A program made the translations under genes and the position numbers. From Amycolatopsis sp. MtRt-6 (GTDB taxonomy: Bacteria > Actinomycetota > Actinomycetes > Mycobacteriales > Pseudonocardiaceae), in the NCBI RefSeq assembly GCF_017308975.1, contig NZ_JADWPD010000002.1, forward strand, positions 248,001-312,000: a stretch of DNA of 64,000 nt, read 5' to 3'. Every line of letters starts with the position of its first letter. Position 1 is the stretch's first letter. Below the pieces are notes generated by a model, which saw only the letters and a list, made by a program, of their open reading frames with translations, was not told where the DNA came from and searched no databases. Below are positions 26,891 to 35,694 of the stretch, piece by piece.

Positions 26891-28362
26891 AGACCGTCCC
26901 GGGGCCGGCGAACCGCGTCGTCGTCGTGGGGGCCGGGCTGGCCGGCCTGGCCGCCGCCCTGCACCTGGCCGGCCGGGGGCGGGACGTCACCGTCCTCGAA
27001 CGCGATCCCGGGCCCGGTGGGCGCGCCGGGCGGGTCGAACGGCACGGCTACCTGCTCGACACCGGGCCCACCGTGCTGACCATGCCGTCGATCCTGCGCG
27101 ACACCTTCGCCGCCGTCGGGGCCGACCTCACCGCGGAACTTCCGCTCGCCCGGCTCGATCCGGCGTACGTCGCGCAGTTCGCCGACGGCAGCACCCTGCC
27201 CGTGCACACCGACGCCGCCGCGATGACCGACGCCGTCCGCGACTTCGCCGGGCCGGCCGAGGCCGCCGGTTACGTCCGCCTGCGCGACTGGCTGACCCGC
27301 CTGTACCGCGCCGAGTTCGACCGGTTCGTCGACGCGAACATCGACTCCCCGCTCGGCATGCTCCGGCCGGAGCTCGCCCGGCTCGTCGCGCTGGGCGGGT
27401 TCCGGCGGCTCGACAACCAGGTCGGGGAGTTCCTGCGCGACGAACGCCTGAAGCGGGTGTTCACCTTCCAAGCCCTCTACGCCGGCGAATCCCCGATGCG
27501 GGCGCTGGCCCTGTACGCGGTGATCTCGTACATGGACACCGTCGGCGGGGTGTACTTCCCGCCCGGGGGCGTCGCGGCCCTGCCGCAGGCGCTCGCCCGC
27601 GTCGCGGCCGGTGCCGGGGTCGAGTTCGGCTACGGGGACGCCGTCAGCGAACTCGAACGCGCCGGCTCGCGCGTCACCGCCGTCCGCACCGCCGCCGGCG
27701 CCCGCCACCCGTGCGACGCCGTCGTCCTCACCACCGAACTGCCCGAGAGCTACCGGCTGCTCGGCCGGCGGCCGCGGCGGCCGGTCCCGCTGCGGGCCGC
27801 GCCGTCGGCGGTCGTCGTGCACGCCGGGGGTCCCGCCACGCACCCCGCGATCGCCCACCACACGATCTCCTTCGGCCACGGCTGGCGGTCGACCTTCGAC
27901 GAGCTCATCTCGCAGGGGCGGCGGATGAGCGACCCCTCGCTGCTCGTCACCCGGCCGACCGCGTCCGATCCCGGGCTCGCCCCGCCCGGGCGCCAGCTCT
28001 ACTCCGTGCTCGCCCCGGTCCCCAACCTCGACCGCGGACCCGCGGACTGGGCCACCGCAACGGATTCCTACGCCGAAGAGGTCCTCGACGTGGCCCGTGC
28101 GCGGCTGCTCCCCGGCTTCACCCCGGAATTCACGCACGTGCTCGGCCCGGCCGAGTGGGCGAGCCGCGGCCTGGTCGCCGGGACGCCGTTCGGCTACGCC
28201 CATTCCTTCGCCCAGACCGGGCCGTTCCGGCCGCGGAACCTCCCCCGCGGCACGGACAACGTCGTCCTGGCCGGCGGCGCCACCGTGCCGGGCGTCGGCG
28301 TGCCGACCGTGCTCATCTCCGGCAGACTGGCTGCCGACCGGATCACCGGAGGGACCCGATGA
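26887..28362 (+). CDS. crtI: Phytoene desaturase
   Basis: This 491-residue FAD enzyme converts phytoene to lycopene. The N-terminal Rossmann motif is VVVVGAGLAGLAAALHLAGRGRDVTVLERDPGPGGRAGR and the C-terminal FAD signature is NVVLAGGATVPGVGVPTVLISGRLAADRI, both typical of CrtI. Middle markers include GYLLDTGPTVLTMPSILRDTF and SYMDTVGGVYFPPGGVAALPQAL. The ATG overlaps the stop of the small upstream ORF and its stop overlaps crtB, so translation is coupled along the operon. The number of desaturation steps cannot be read from the sequence. Confidence 0.93.
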   Translation: MKTVPGPANRVVVVGAGLAGLAAALHLAGRGRDVTVLERDPGPGGRAGRVERHGYLLDTGPTVLTMPSILRDTFAAVGADLTAELPLARLDPAYVAQFADGSTLPVHTDAAAMTDAVRDFAGPAEAAGYVRLRDWLTRLYRAEFDRFVDANIDSPLGMLRPELARLVALGGFRRLDNQVGEFLRDERLKRVFTFQALYAGESPMRALALYAVISYMDTVGGVYFPPGGVAALPQALARVAAGAGVEFGYGDAVSELERAGSRVTAVRTAAGARHPCDAVVLTTELPESYRLLGRRPRRPVPLRAAPSAVVVHAGGPATHPAIAHHTISFGHGWRSTFDELISQGRRMSDPSLLVTRPTASDPGLAPPGRQLYSVLAPVPNLDRGPADWATATDSYAEEVLDVARARLLPGFTPEFTHVLGPAEWASRGLVAGTPFGYAHSFAQTGPFRPRNLPRGTDNVVLAGGATVPGVGVPTVLISGRLAADRITGGTR

Positions 28363-29321
28363 CCCGACGCGAACTCGACGCCGCCGGCATCCGCGAACCC
28401 GGGCTGCGCGCGGCCTACACGTGGTGCCGCGAGCTCAACGCCCGGCACGGCCGCACCTACTTCCTCGCGACCCGCCTGCTGACCCCGGCGCAGCGGCCGG
28501 CGATCCACGCGCTCTACGGCTTCGCCCGGTGGCTCGACGACATCGTCGACGAACCGGACGACGACGCCACCCCGGAGACGCTCGACATTCGCTTGCAGGA
28601 CGTCGAGAAGCGCTTCCTCGCCGACCTCGACGCCGGCGCGAGCGACGACCCGTTGCTGACCGCGGTGATCGACACGGCAGCCCGGTACACGCTCGCCAAG
28701 GCGTACTTCGAGGCGTTCTTCACCTCGATGCGGATGGACCTCACCGTCTCCGGCTACGCGAACCGCGCGGAGCTCGACACCTACGTGCACGGCTCGGCCG
28801 AGGTGATCGGGCTGCAGGTGCTGCCCGTGCTCGGCACCGTCGCGCCCCGCGCGGAGGCCGAGCCGCGGGCCGCCGCGCTCGGGAAAGCCTTCCAGCTCAC
28901 CAACTTCCTGCGCGACGTCGCCGAGGACCTCCGCCGCGGCCGCGTCTACCTGCCGGCCGACGAGCTGGCCGCGCACGGCGTCGACCGCGACCGGCTGGCC
29001 TGGTGCGCCCGCGAAGGCCGGGCCGATCGGCCGGTGCGAGCCGCGATCCGCGCGCAGATCGCCGTCACCCGCGAGAGCTACGCCGAGGCCCGGCCGGGGA
29101 TCGGCATGCTGCACCCGGTTTCCCGCCCGTGCGTGGCGACGGCGGCGCGGTTGTACGGCGGCATCCTCGACCGCATCGAAGCCGCCGGGCACGACGTCTT
29201 CGCCGGGCGCGCGGCGGTGTCCCGCGGGCAGCGGCTGGCCGTGGCGTGCGGGGCGGTCGCGCGGACGCAGTGGGCGCGGCGGCGCCACCCCGCGCCGGCG
29301 CTCCCGGTGGCGGTGAGCTGA
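28359..29321 (+). CDS. crtB: Phytoene synthase
   Basis: This 320-residue enzyme condenses two GGPP molecules head to head to phytoene. Asp-rich motifs are present in YGFARWLDDIVDEPDDD and in FQLTNFLRDVAEDLRRGRVYLP, with YVHGSAEVIGLQVLPVLG between them. The ATG at 28359 overlaps the crtI stop. The next gene begins 1 bp after the stop. Together with crtE and crtI it supplies lycopene for the cyclase genes downstream. Confidence 0.93.
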   Translation: MTRRELDAAGIREPGLRAAYTWCRELNARHGRTYFLATRLLTPAQRPAIHALYGFARWLDDIVDEPDDDATPETLDIRLQDVEKRFLADLDAGASDDPLLTAVIDTAARYTLAKAYFEAFFTSMRMDLTVSGYANRAELDTYVHGSAEVIGLQVLPVLGTVAPRAEAEPRAAALGKAFQLTNFLRDVAEDLRRGRVYLPADELAAHGVDRDRLAWCAREGRADRPVRAAIRAQIAVTRESYAEARPGIGMLHPVSRPCVATAARLYGGILDRIEAAGHDVFAGRAAVSRGQRLAVACGAVARTQWARRRHPAPALPVAVS

Positions 29322-29322
29322 C

Positions 29323-29664
29323 GTGGGCAAGGCCGAATACCTCGTCGTGCTGGCCGCGTGCGTGCTCGTCACCCTGCCGCTGGAGCTGGCGGGAGCGCGC
29401 GTCTACCGGCAGCCCCGGCGGCTGGCGCGCGCGGTGCTGCCGGTCGCGCTCGTGTTCCTGGCCTGGGACGTGCTGGCGATCGCCGGCGGTGTCTGGGACT
29501 ACGCGCCCGAGCACGTCACCGGCATCCGCGCTCCCTTCGCCGTGCCGCTGGAGGAGATCCTGTTCTTCGTGGTCATCCCGATCTGCGGGCTGCTGACCTA
29601 CGAGGGCGTCCAGCTCACCATCGCGGTAGTCAAGCGGCTCGCCCGGAAGGAGGCCCGCCGGTGA
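29323..29664 (+). CDS. crtYc: Lycopene cyclase subunit, heterodimeric type (first half)
   Basis: This 113-residue protein has three membrane segments and the lycopene cyclase domain signature (LEEILFFVVIPICGLLTYEGVQ). In Gram-positive bacteria two such small proteins together cyclise lycopene to beta-carotene. The GTG start at 29323 follows crtB by 1 bp. The stop overlaps the GTG of the second subunit (GTGA). The PLEEILFFVV motif is shared in modified form with the partner (PLEDFLFGY). Confidence 0.88.
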   Translation: MGKAEYLVVLAACVLVTLPLELAGARVYRQPRRLARAVLPVALVFLAWDVLAIAGGVWDYAPEHVTGIRAPFAVPLEEILFFVVIPICGLLTYEGVQLTIAVVKRLARKEARR

Positions 29665-29981
29665 TCCCCTGGGGGTACACCGTGCCCGCGGTCGCCGCGG
29701 TGGCCGTCGTCGTCCTGGCCGAGCTTTTCCTGCTGCGGACCGGGTTGTTCCGGCGGCCCGCGTACTGGATCACGATGGCCATCGTGACCGCGTTCCAGAT
29801 CCCGGTGGACGGCTGGCTCACCAAGCTTTCCGACCCGATCGTGCGGTACGACCCGCAGCACATCACGAACTGGCGGGTGCCCTGGGACATCCCCCTCGAA
29901 GACTTCCTCTTCGGCTACGCGCTCGTGACCGCCGTGCTGCTGGCGTGGGAACGCACCGGCCCCCGGCGGGAGCGCGCGTGA
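29661..29981 (+). CDS. crtYd: Lycopene cyclase subunit, heterodimeric type (second half)
   Basis: This 106-residue, three-segment membrane protein contains PQHITNWRVPWDIPLEDFLFGYALVTAVLLAWE, the signature of the second cyclase subunit. The start is a GTG at 29661 inside the stop of crtYc. The stop overlaps the GTG of the methyltransferase gene at 29978. Both halves are needed for beta-ring formation in known systems. Confidence 0.88.
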   Translation: MIPWGYTVPAVAAVAVVVLAELFLLRTGLFRRPAYWITMAIVTAFQIPVDGWLTKLSDPIVRYDPQHITNWRVPWDIPLEDFLFGYALVTAVLLAWERTGPRRERA

Positions 29982-30709
29982 ACGCCATGGCGAAGGACGG
30001 CCTGCCCCGCGGGGCGGTGCCGTCGGCCTTCGACGCCGAAGCGCGGTGGTACGACCGGCTGGTCGGCGCCAACCCGGGCTACCACGAGCACCTCCGGCTC
30101 TCCGCGCGGCGGCTGGGGCTGCCGGCGGACGGCACGGGCCTGCGGCTGCTGGACGCCGGCTGCGGCACCGGCGCGTCGACGGCGGCGCTGCTGTCGGTCG
30201 CGCCCGGGGCGGAGATCACCGCGTTCGACGCTTCCGGGGAGATGCTCGCGCGGGCCCGGGCCAAGAACTGGCCGGACGGGGTCACCTTCGTCCACACGCC
30301 GGTCGAGGACCTCGACGGCGTTTCCGGTCCGTTCGACGCGATCCTGGCGGCGTACCTGCTGCGCAACCTGGCCGAGCCGACCGGGCAGCTGCGGCGGCTG
30401 CGCGGACTGCTGCGTCCCGGCGGCCGCATCGCCGTGCACGAGTACTCCGTCCGGGACTCGCGGCGCGCCCGGTGGGTGTGGAACGCGGTCTGCGCGGGCG
30501 TGATCATCCCGCTCGGGAAGGTCACCACCGGCGACGCGACCCTCTACCGCCACCTGCGCCGCAGCGTGAGCGAGTTCGACGGCCTCGGCGCGCTCGCCGC
30601 CCGGCTCGCCGAGGCCGGCTTCACCGACGTCCGCACCGGCACGATGCCCGGCTGGCAGCACGGCGTCGTCCACACCGTCCTCGGCACCAACCCGCGGGAG
30701 GAGCCTTGA
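29978..30709 (+). CDS. Class I SAM-dependent methyltransferase in the carotenoid operon
   Basis: This 243-residue protein shows the SAM-binding motif LRLLDAGCGTGASTAALL, an acidic residue in ITAFDASGEMLARARAKN and a UbiE/MenG-like plan (YDRLVGANPGYHEHLRLS, LRPGGRIAVHEYSVRDSRRARWVWNAVCAGVIIPLGKV). It may methylate a carotenoid end group, as suggested for CrtT in Streptomyces, or be a quinone-type methyltransferase recruited here. The GTG at 29978 overlaps crtYd. The stop overlaps the TTG start of crtU. The substrate is not proven. Confidence 0.75.
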   Translation: MNAMAKDGLPRGAVPSAFDAEARWYDRLVGANPGYHEHLRLSARRLGLPADGTGLRLLDAGCGTGASTAALLSVAPGAEITAFDASGEMLARARAKNWPDGVTFVHTPVEDLDGVSGPFDAILAAYLLRNLAEPTGQLRRLRGLLRPGGRIAVHEYSVRDSRRARWVWNAVCAGVIIPLGKVTTGDATLYRHLRRSVSEFDGLGALAARLAEAGFTDVRTGTMPGWQHGVVHTVLGTNPREEP

Positions 30710-32256
30710 CCCGCCCCGTCGGCACGGACCGCCGGATCGAGACGCGGCCCGCCCCGCCCGGCCTGACCGACGCCGGGCTGCTCGGGAAGCGACCGGCCGC
30801 GGCGGTCGTCGGCGGCGGCATCGCGGGCCTCACCGCGGCCACCGGGCTGGCCGAGCGGGGCGTCACGGTGACGCTCTTCGAGCGCGACGGCCACCTGGGC
30901 GGGCGCGTCGGCGGCTGGGCCGACCGGCTGCCGGACGGCACCGGCGTCACCATGAGCCGCGGCTTCCACGCCTTCTTCCGCCAGTACTACAACCTGCGGG
31001 CGCTGCTCATGCGCACCGATCCCGGGCTCGACCGGCTGACCCCGCTGACCGACTACCCGCTGCTGGACGCCGAGGGCCGCACGGACACCTTCGCGGGACT
31101 CCCCCGGACGCCGCCGTGGAACGCGCTGGCGTTCGCCTGGCGCAGCCCGACGTTCACCCCGCGGGACCTGGCGCGCCTCAACGGCCGCGCGGCCCTGCCG
31201 CTGGCGACGGTCAGCGTCCCGGAGACCTACCACCGGCTCGACGGCACCGACGCCGCGAGCTTCCTCGACGCGATCAACTTCCCCGCGGCCGCCAAGCACC
31301 TGGCGTTCGAGGTCTTCTCGCGCAGCTTCTTCGCCGATCCGCGCGAGCTGTCCGCGGCGGAGCTGGCGACCATGTTCCACCTGTACTTCCTGGGCTCCAG
31401 CGAAGGCCTGGTGTTCGACGTGCCGGCCGAGCCGTTCCCGCAGGCGCTGTGGGATCCCCTGGCCGGCTACCTGGCCGACCGCCGGGTGACCCTCCGGACC
31501 GGCACCCCGGTGACGTCGCTCGACCGCACCGCCGACGGCTTCGCGGTCACGACGGCTCAGGGGACCGAGCGGTTCGACGCCGTCGTGCTCGCCTGTGACG
31601 TGCGAGGGCTGCGGGAGATCGTCGCCGCGTCCCCCGGTCTGGGTACGCCGGAGTGGCGCGCCGCCGTGGCCGGGTTGCGCACCGCGCCGCCGTTCCTGGT
31701 CCGCCGGCTCTGGCTCGACCGGCCGGTCGACGCGGCCCGGCCGGCCTTCCTGGGCACGGGGAGCGTGCCGCCGCTGGACAACATCAGCGTGCTGGACCGC
31801 TACGAGGGCGAAGCGCGGCGGTGGGTGGCCCGCACCGGTGGCTCGGTCGTGGAGCTGCACGCCTACGCGGCCGCGACCGACGACCGCGAGACGCTGGCGA
31901 AGGCCGTGGACGACCGCCTGCACGCGATCTACCCGGAGACCCTCGGCGCGCGGGTCACCGCGTCGATTTCCCTGTGGCGCGAGGATTGCCCGCTCTTCGG
32001 GCTGGGCGGCTTCGCCCGGCGGCCGACGGTGGAAACGCCGGACCCGGCGCTCGCGCTGGCCGGCGACGGAGTCCGCATCGACCTGCCGGTGGCGCTGATG
32101 GAACGCGCGGCGACGACCGGCTGGGCCGCGGCGAACACGCTGCTGCGGAGCTGGGGACTCGCCGGGCACCCACTGCGGTCGGTGCCCAACCGCGGCCGGA
32201 TCGGCCTGCTCAACCGGCTCGCCGCGACCCGCTGGTTCGGCAGGTGTGCGACATGA
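30706..32256 (+). CDS. crtU: Carotene desaturase/methyltransferase (isorenieratene synthase type)
   Basis: This 516-residue FAD-dependent enzyme resembles CrtU, which turns beta-ionone rings into aromatic phi-rings by desaturation and methyl migration. The FAD motif AAVVGGGIAGLTAATGLAERGVTVTLFER is followed by GFHAFFRQYYNLRALL, LYFLGSSEGLVFDVP and the C-terminal GDGVRIDLPVALMERAATTGWAAANTLL. The start is a TTG at 30706 overlapping the previous TGA (TTGA) with a strong GGGAGGAG upstream, so the rare start codon is well supported. Its presence makes isorenieratene or a derivative the likely pigment. Confidence 0.87.
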   Translation: MTRPVGTDRRIETRPAPPGLTDAGLLGKRPAAAVVGGGIAGLTAATGLAERGVTVTLFERDGHLGGRVGGWADRLPDGTGVTMSRGFHAFFRQYYNLRALLMRTDPGLDRLTPLTDYPLLDAEGRTDTFAGLPRTPPWNALAFAWRSPTFTPRDLARLNGRAALPLATVSVPETYHRLDGTDAASFLDAINFPAAAKHLAFEVFSRSFFADPRELSAAELATMFHLYFLGSSEGLVFDVPAEPFPQALWDPLAGYLADRRVTLRTGTPVTSLDRTADGFAVTTAQGTERFDAVVLACDVRGLREIVAASPGLGTPEWRAAVAGLRTAPPFLVRRLWLDRPVDAARPAFLGTGSVPPLDNISVLDRYEGEARRWVARTGGSVVELHAYAAATDDRETLAKAVDDRLHAIYPETLGARVTASISLWREDCPLFGLGGFARRPTVETPDPALALAGDGVRIDLPVALMERAATTGWAAANTLLRSWGLAGHPLRSVPNRGRIGLLNRLAATRWFGRCAT

Positions 32257-33467
32257 CCGACGTCGTCATCGTCGGCGCCGGGCTCGCCGGCCTGGCCGCG
32301 GCCGTCACGCTGCACCGGGCCGGAGTTCCATGCGCGGTTCTTGAGGCCTCCGACGACGTCGGCGGCCGAGTGCGCACCGACGTCGTCGACGGCTTCCGGC
32401 TCGACCGCGGTTTCCAGATCCTCAACCCGGCCTACCCGGCGATCCGGCGCCTGGCCGACGTCGACGCCCTGGACCTCGGCCGGTTCTGGCGCGCGGTCCG
32501 GGTGGCCGACGACGACCGCGTCTCACTGCTCGGCCACCCGGTCGACACGCCCAAGGCCCTGCGCGACATCGCGGCGCGCCGCTACCTGTCGGCGAAAGAC
32601 CTGGCCGCACTCGGGACGCTGTCCGCGCGCGTCGCCGCGGGACCGGCCCCGGCGATCGCCGCCCGGGCCGACCGCACGACGCTCGACGAACTGCGTCACG
32701 CCGGGATCTCGGCGCGGGCCGTGGAAACCGTGCTGCGGCCGTTCCTCTCCGGGGTGTTCCTGGACCGCGAGCTGACCACGTCGGCCCGCTTCTTCCAGCT
32801 GGTGTGGCGGAGCTTCCTGCGGTCGGCCCCGTCGCTGCCCGCGCTGGGCATGGGCGAGCTGCCCCGGCAGCTCGCCCGGACGCTGCCGACGTCGGCGATC
32901 CACCTGGACACCCCCGTCGAGGAGGTCCGGCCGGGACGGGTCCGCACCGCCGGCGGCGAGGTCTGGCCGGCCCGCGCGGTCGTCGTCGCCACCGACGGCT
33001 CGACGGCCGCCCGGCTCACCGGTGTCGCGGAGCCGCGCTGGAACAGTGGGACTACCTGGTACTTCGCCCCGCCGCGGTCGCCGTTGCGCGAACCCGTGAT
33101 CGTGATCGACGCGCGCGGCGGGCCGGTGGTCAACACGAGCGTGGTCAGCGAGGTGTGCCCGGCCTACGCCCCGCCCGGGGCCGCGCTCGTGAGCGCGTCG
33201 GCCCTGACGGCCCTGCCGGAGACCGAGGTGCGGCGGGCGCTGGGCCGGCTGTACCGCACGGACGCGACGCGCTGGCCGGTGGTCGCCCGGTACGAGATCG
33301 CCCACGCGCTGCCGGCGATGCCGCCTCCCCACGAGCTTCGGCGCGAGGTGCGGCTGGGCGACGGGCGGTACGTGTGCGGCGATCACCGCGACACGAGTTC
33401 GCTCCAGGGCGCTCTCGCCTCCGGTGCCCGGGCGGCCCGGGCGGTACTGGCCGATCTGGACAGCTGA
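32253..33467 (+). CDS. FAD-dependent amine oxidase-like oxidoreductase, last gene of the crt operon
   Basis: This 404-residue flavoprotein carries VVIVGAGLAGLAAAVTLHRAGVPCAVLEASDDVGGRVRTD at the N-terminus and a C-terminal FAD contact in VCGDHRDTSSLQGALASGARAARAVL. It is related to CrtI and amine oxidases but shorter, and it lacks the carotenoid-desaturase end motif. The GFRLDRGFQILNPAYPAIRRL segment marks an actinobacterial group often found near crtU. The ATG at 32253 overlaps the crtU stop. A tailoring role on the aromatic carotenoid is inferred from context. Confidence 0.75.
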   Translation: MTDVVIVGAGLAGLAAAVTLHRAGVPCAVLEASDDVGGRVRTDVVDGFRLDRGFQILNPAYPAIRRLADVDALDLGRFWRAVRVADDDRVSLLGHPVDTPKALRDIAARRYLSAKDLAALGTLSARVAAGPAPAIAARADRTTLDELRHAGISARAVETVLRPFLSGVFLDRELTTSARFFQLVWRSFLRSAPSLPALGMGELPRQLARTLPTSAIHLDTPVEEVRPGRVRTAGGEVWPARAVVVATDGSTAARLTGVAEPRWNSGTTWYFAPPRSPLREPVIVIDARGGPVVNTSVVSEVCPAYAPPGAALVSASALTALPETEVRRALGRLYRTDATRWPVVARYEIAHALPAMPPPHELRREVRLGDGRYVCGDHRDTSSLQGALASGARAARAVLADLDS

Positions 33468-33775
33468 AGGCCCGGCGCATTACGACATCCGGGCGGAAAT
33501 TCGCTCCCCGCGCTGCGAAAACCGCCGAGATCCCGAAGATCACCCGGCACCCGCCGTGCCGGAGCGTCGCCGGAAAGAGTGAAGCCCCCACCGCGGTCTT
33601 CGGTTGTCCAGCCCAGCAAAACCATGGTTTCCGTAGCCCGGGTCCCCCGCCGTGCCCCGTTGAGCGCCTTGACACAGGGCGCTCCGAGTGACGTTCTCCC
33701 GGCTCGCTAACGAATTCCCGGTTTTTCCGTCTTCCCGAGGCAACCCGCAGTAATCCGGCCTTCGGAAGGGAAGTC
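33468..33775 (+). other. 308-bp intergenic/leader region before the VWA protein gene
   Basis: No convincing ORF lies here. The region contains a 7-bp hairpin (GAGCGCC/GGCGCTC, about 33662-33684) whose loop reads TTGACACAG, so a -35-like element sits within it. A less GC-rich tail follows with GAAGGGAAG directly before the ATG at 33776. The length and patchy structure would suit a regulatory 5' leader, but I could not match it to a riboswitch class by eye. Confidence 0.35.
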
Positions 33776-35650
33776 ATGTCGCGGAGATCCTTGTTCGTCG
33801 CGCTGACCACGGTCAGCGCCTTGCTCACCCCGGCCGCGGTGGCGGCCGCGGCGCCGCCCGGGGTGGATCCGGCCACCGTCGATCTCACGCTCGCCGCCGG
33901 GCAGAGCACCACCGTCACCAAGCGCGTCACCACCTCCGCCGTCCCGCCGAACCCCGACCTCGTGCTGCTCGCCGACACGACCGGCAGCATGGGCGGCGCC
34001 ATCGCCAACGTCCGGACCAACGCCAACGCCATCACCGGGGACGTGCTCGCCGCGCAGCCGACCGCCCAGTTCGGCGTCGCCGAGTACAAGGACTTCACCG
34101 ACTCCGTGCCGTTCAAGGTCAACCAGGGCATCACCGGCGACACGGCCGCGGTCCAGGCCGGCATCAACCAGTGGACGGCGTCCGGCGGCGGGGACTTCCC
34201 GGAGGCCGATCTCAACGCCCTCTACGAGCTGGCCACCGGCGCGGTCGCCTTCCGCCCGGACGGCACCCGCATCATCGCCTGGTTCGGCGACGCGCCGTCG
34301 CACGACCCCAGCGGCGGGCACACCCTGGCCCAGACCATCGACGCGCTCAAGGCGGCGAAGATCCGGGTGGTCGCGGTCAACGTCGGCAACCTGGACGCCC
34401 AGGGCCAGGCCAGCGCGATCGCCACGGCCACCGGCGGCGTGCTGCTGAACAACGTGCCTTCGAGCCAGGTCTCGCAGGCCATCCTCGACGGCATCAAGTC
34501 CATCGAGGTCACGGTGACGCCGAAGGTCACGACCTGCGACCCGCAGCTGACGGTCACCAACGCCCCGGCGAGCGTCAAGGTCCCCAGCGGGGACGTCGCG
34601 ACGTTCACCGAGACCGTCGCCGCCAAGGCCGACGCCGCGCCCGGCACCTACCACTGCACGGTCGACTACCTGGTAGACGGCGTGTCCCGCGGGTACGTCG
34701 AGACGACGACCGTGCGCGTGCTCGGCCTGAGCATCAACGACGTCACGGTGAACGAAGGCTCCGGCGGCGCGCCGGTGCCGGCCACCTTCACCGTGTCGCT
34801 GCTCGGCGGCGCCAGCCCGAACCCGGTGTCGGTCCACTACGCCACCGCCAACGGCACGGCGACCGCACCGGCGGACTACCAGGCGGCGAGTGGTGACGTG
34901 ACCTTCGCGCCCGGCGAGACGACCAAGCCGGTGACCGTGCTGGTCAACCCGGACACCGTCGACGAGCCGAACGAGACGTTCACCGTCACGCTGTCGGCCC
35001 CGGTCGGCGCCGGGCTGGTCGACCCGACCGGCGTCGGCACGATCGTCGACGACGACCGCGACGGCGTCTTCTCCTGCACCGGCACCGCCGCGAACGTCAT
35101 CGGCGTCACCGCGGCCGTGGCGAACCCGGCGAACCTGCCCTGCGCCGACGACAGCAAGACCGTCCTCGACGCGACGCTCAACGCCGGTCTGATCAAGGTG
35201 CAGACCCACGCCCTGACCTCGTCGACCGACCTGACGCCGGACAACCAGTCCGCGGCGCCGGCGGCCGGTGACCAGGCGAAGGCGACGGCCAAGATCGACA
35301 AGACCGTGATCAGCACGCTCGGGCTGACCATCGAGCTGGGCGTGATCCAGTCCCAGGCGGCGGCGACCTGCCAGCCGACCCCGGGCGGGCTCGCCCCGGC
35401 GCTGACCGGCAGCTCGAACGTCGCTTCGCTGAAGATCAACGGCGTCTCGGTCACGGTGGGCTCGGCGCCGCTGACCATCGCGCTGGTCATCGGCTCACTG
35501 AAGCTGAACGGCCAGACCATCTCCAACGGCGTCGTGAAGCAGCAGGCCGTCGCACTGGAGACCCCGCTGGCGAAGATCGTCCTCGCGGAGTCCCAGGCCG
35601 ACGTGCACGGCACCGCCGCGCACCCGGCGGGCAACCCCTGCAAGCGGTGA
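33776..35650 (+). CDS. Secreted VWA and Calx-beta domain protein
   Basis: This 624-residue exported protein starts with a signal peptide (residues 1-26, ending AAVAAAAP). A von Willebrand A domain follows, with a MIDAS-like DTTGSMGG at D67, VAEYKDFTD and RIIAWFGDAPSHDPSGGHTL. A beta-sandwich with paired Cys comes next (about 250-315), then a Calx-beta domain (about 318-422: VNEGSGGAPVPATFTVSLLGG, ATAPADYQAASGDVTFAPGET, DEPNETFTVTLS). The C-terminal 200 residues are beta-rich with spaced Cys and no recognised family. No sortase motif or membrane anchor is seen, so it is probably released. A role in adhesion or Ca-dependent binding is inferred. GAAGGGAAG precedes the ATG. Confidence 0.85.
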   Translation: MSRRSLFVALTTVSALLTPAAVAAAAPPGVDPATVDLTLAAGQSTTVTKRVTTSAVPPNPDLVLLADTTGSMGGAIANVRTNANAITGDVLAAQPTAQFGVAEYKDFTDSVPFKVNQGITGDTAAVQAGINQWTASGGGDFPEADLNALYELATGAVAFRPDGTRIIAWFGDAPSHDPSGGHTLAQTIDALKAAKIRVVAVNVGNLDAQGQASAIATATGGVLLNNVPSSQVSQAILDGIKSIEVTVTPKVTTCDPQLTVTNAPASVKVPSGDVATFTETVAAKADAAPGTYHCTVDYLVDGVSRGYVETTTVRVLGLSINDVTVNEGSGGAPVPATFTVSLLGGASPNPVSVHYATANGTATAPADYQAASGDVTFAPGETTKPVTVLVNPDTVDEPNETFTVTLSAPVGAGLVDPTGVGTIVDDDRDGVFSCTGTAANVIGVTAAVANPANLPCADDSKTVLDATLNAGLIKVQTHALTSSTDLTPDNQSAAPAAGDQAKATAKIDKTVISTLGLTIELGVIQSQAAATCQPTPGGLAPALTGSSNVASLKINGVSVTVGSAPLTIALVIGSLKLNGQTISNGVVKQQAVALETPLAKIVLAESQADVHGTAAHPAGNPCKR

Positions 35651-35662
35651 TCCGCTGAACCA

Positions 35663-35693
35663 CCCGGGGCGGGCGCTCGCCGCCCGCCCCGGG
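35663..35693. terminator. Bidirectional terminator hairpin
   Basis: A 13-bp perfect stem (CCCGGGGCGGGCG at 35663-35675 with 35681-35693) closes a 5-nt loop between the convergent VWA and KASIII-like genes. It ends 1 bp before the KASIII stop codon. It should terminate both transcripts and marks the left edge of the NRPS/PKS cluster. Confidence 0.75.
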
Positions 35694-35694
35694 C

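Noticed and set aside
33468..33775. Possible ydaO or GEMM riboswitch
   Set aside because: I looked for the conserved GCTAACC-type and GGACGCAAAG-type cores on both strands and found no convincing match. It is kept only as an unexplained leader.
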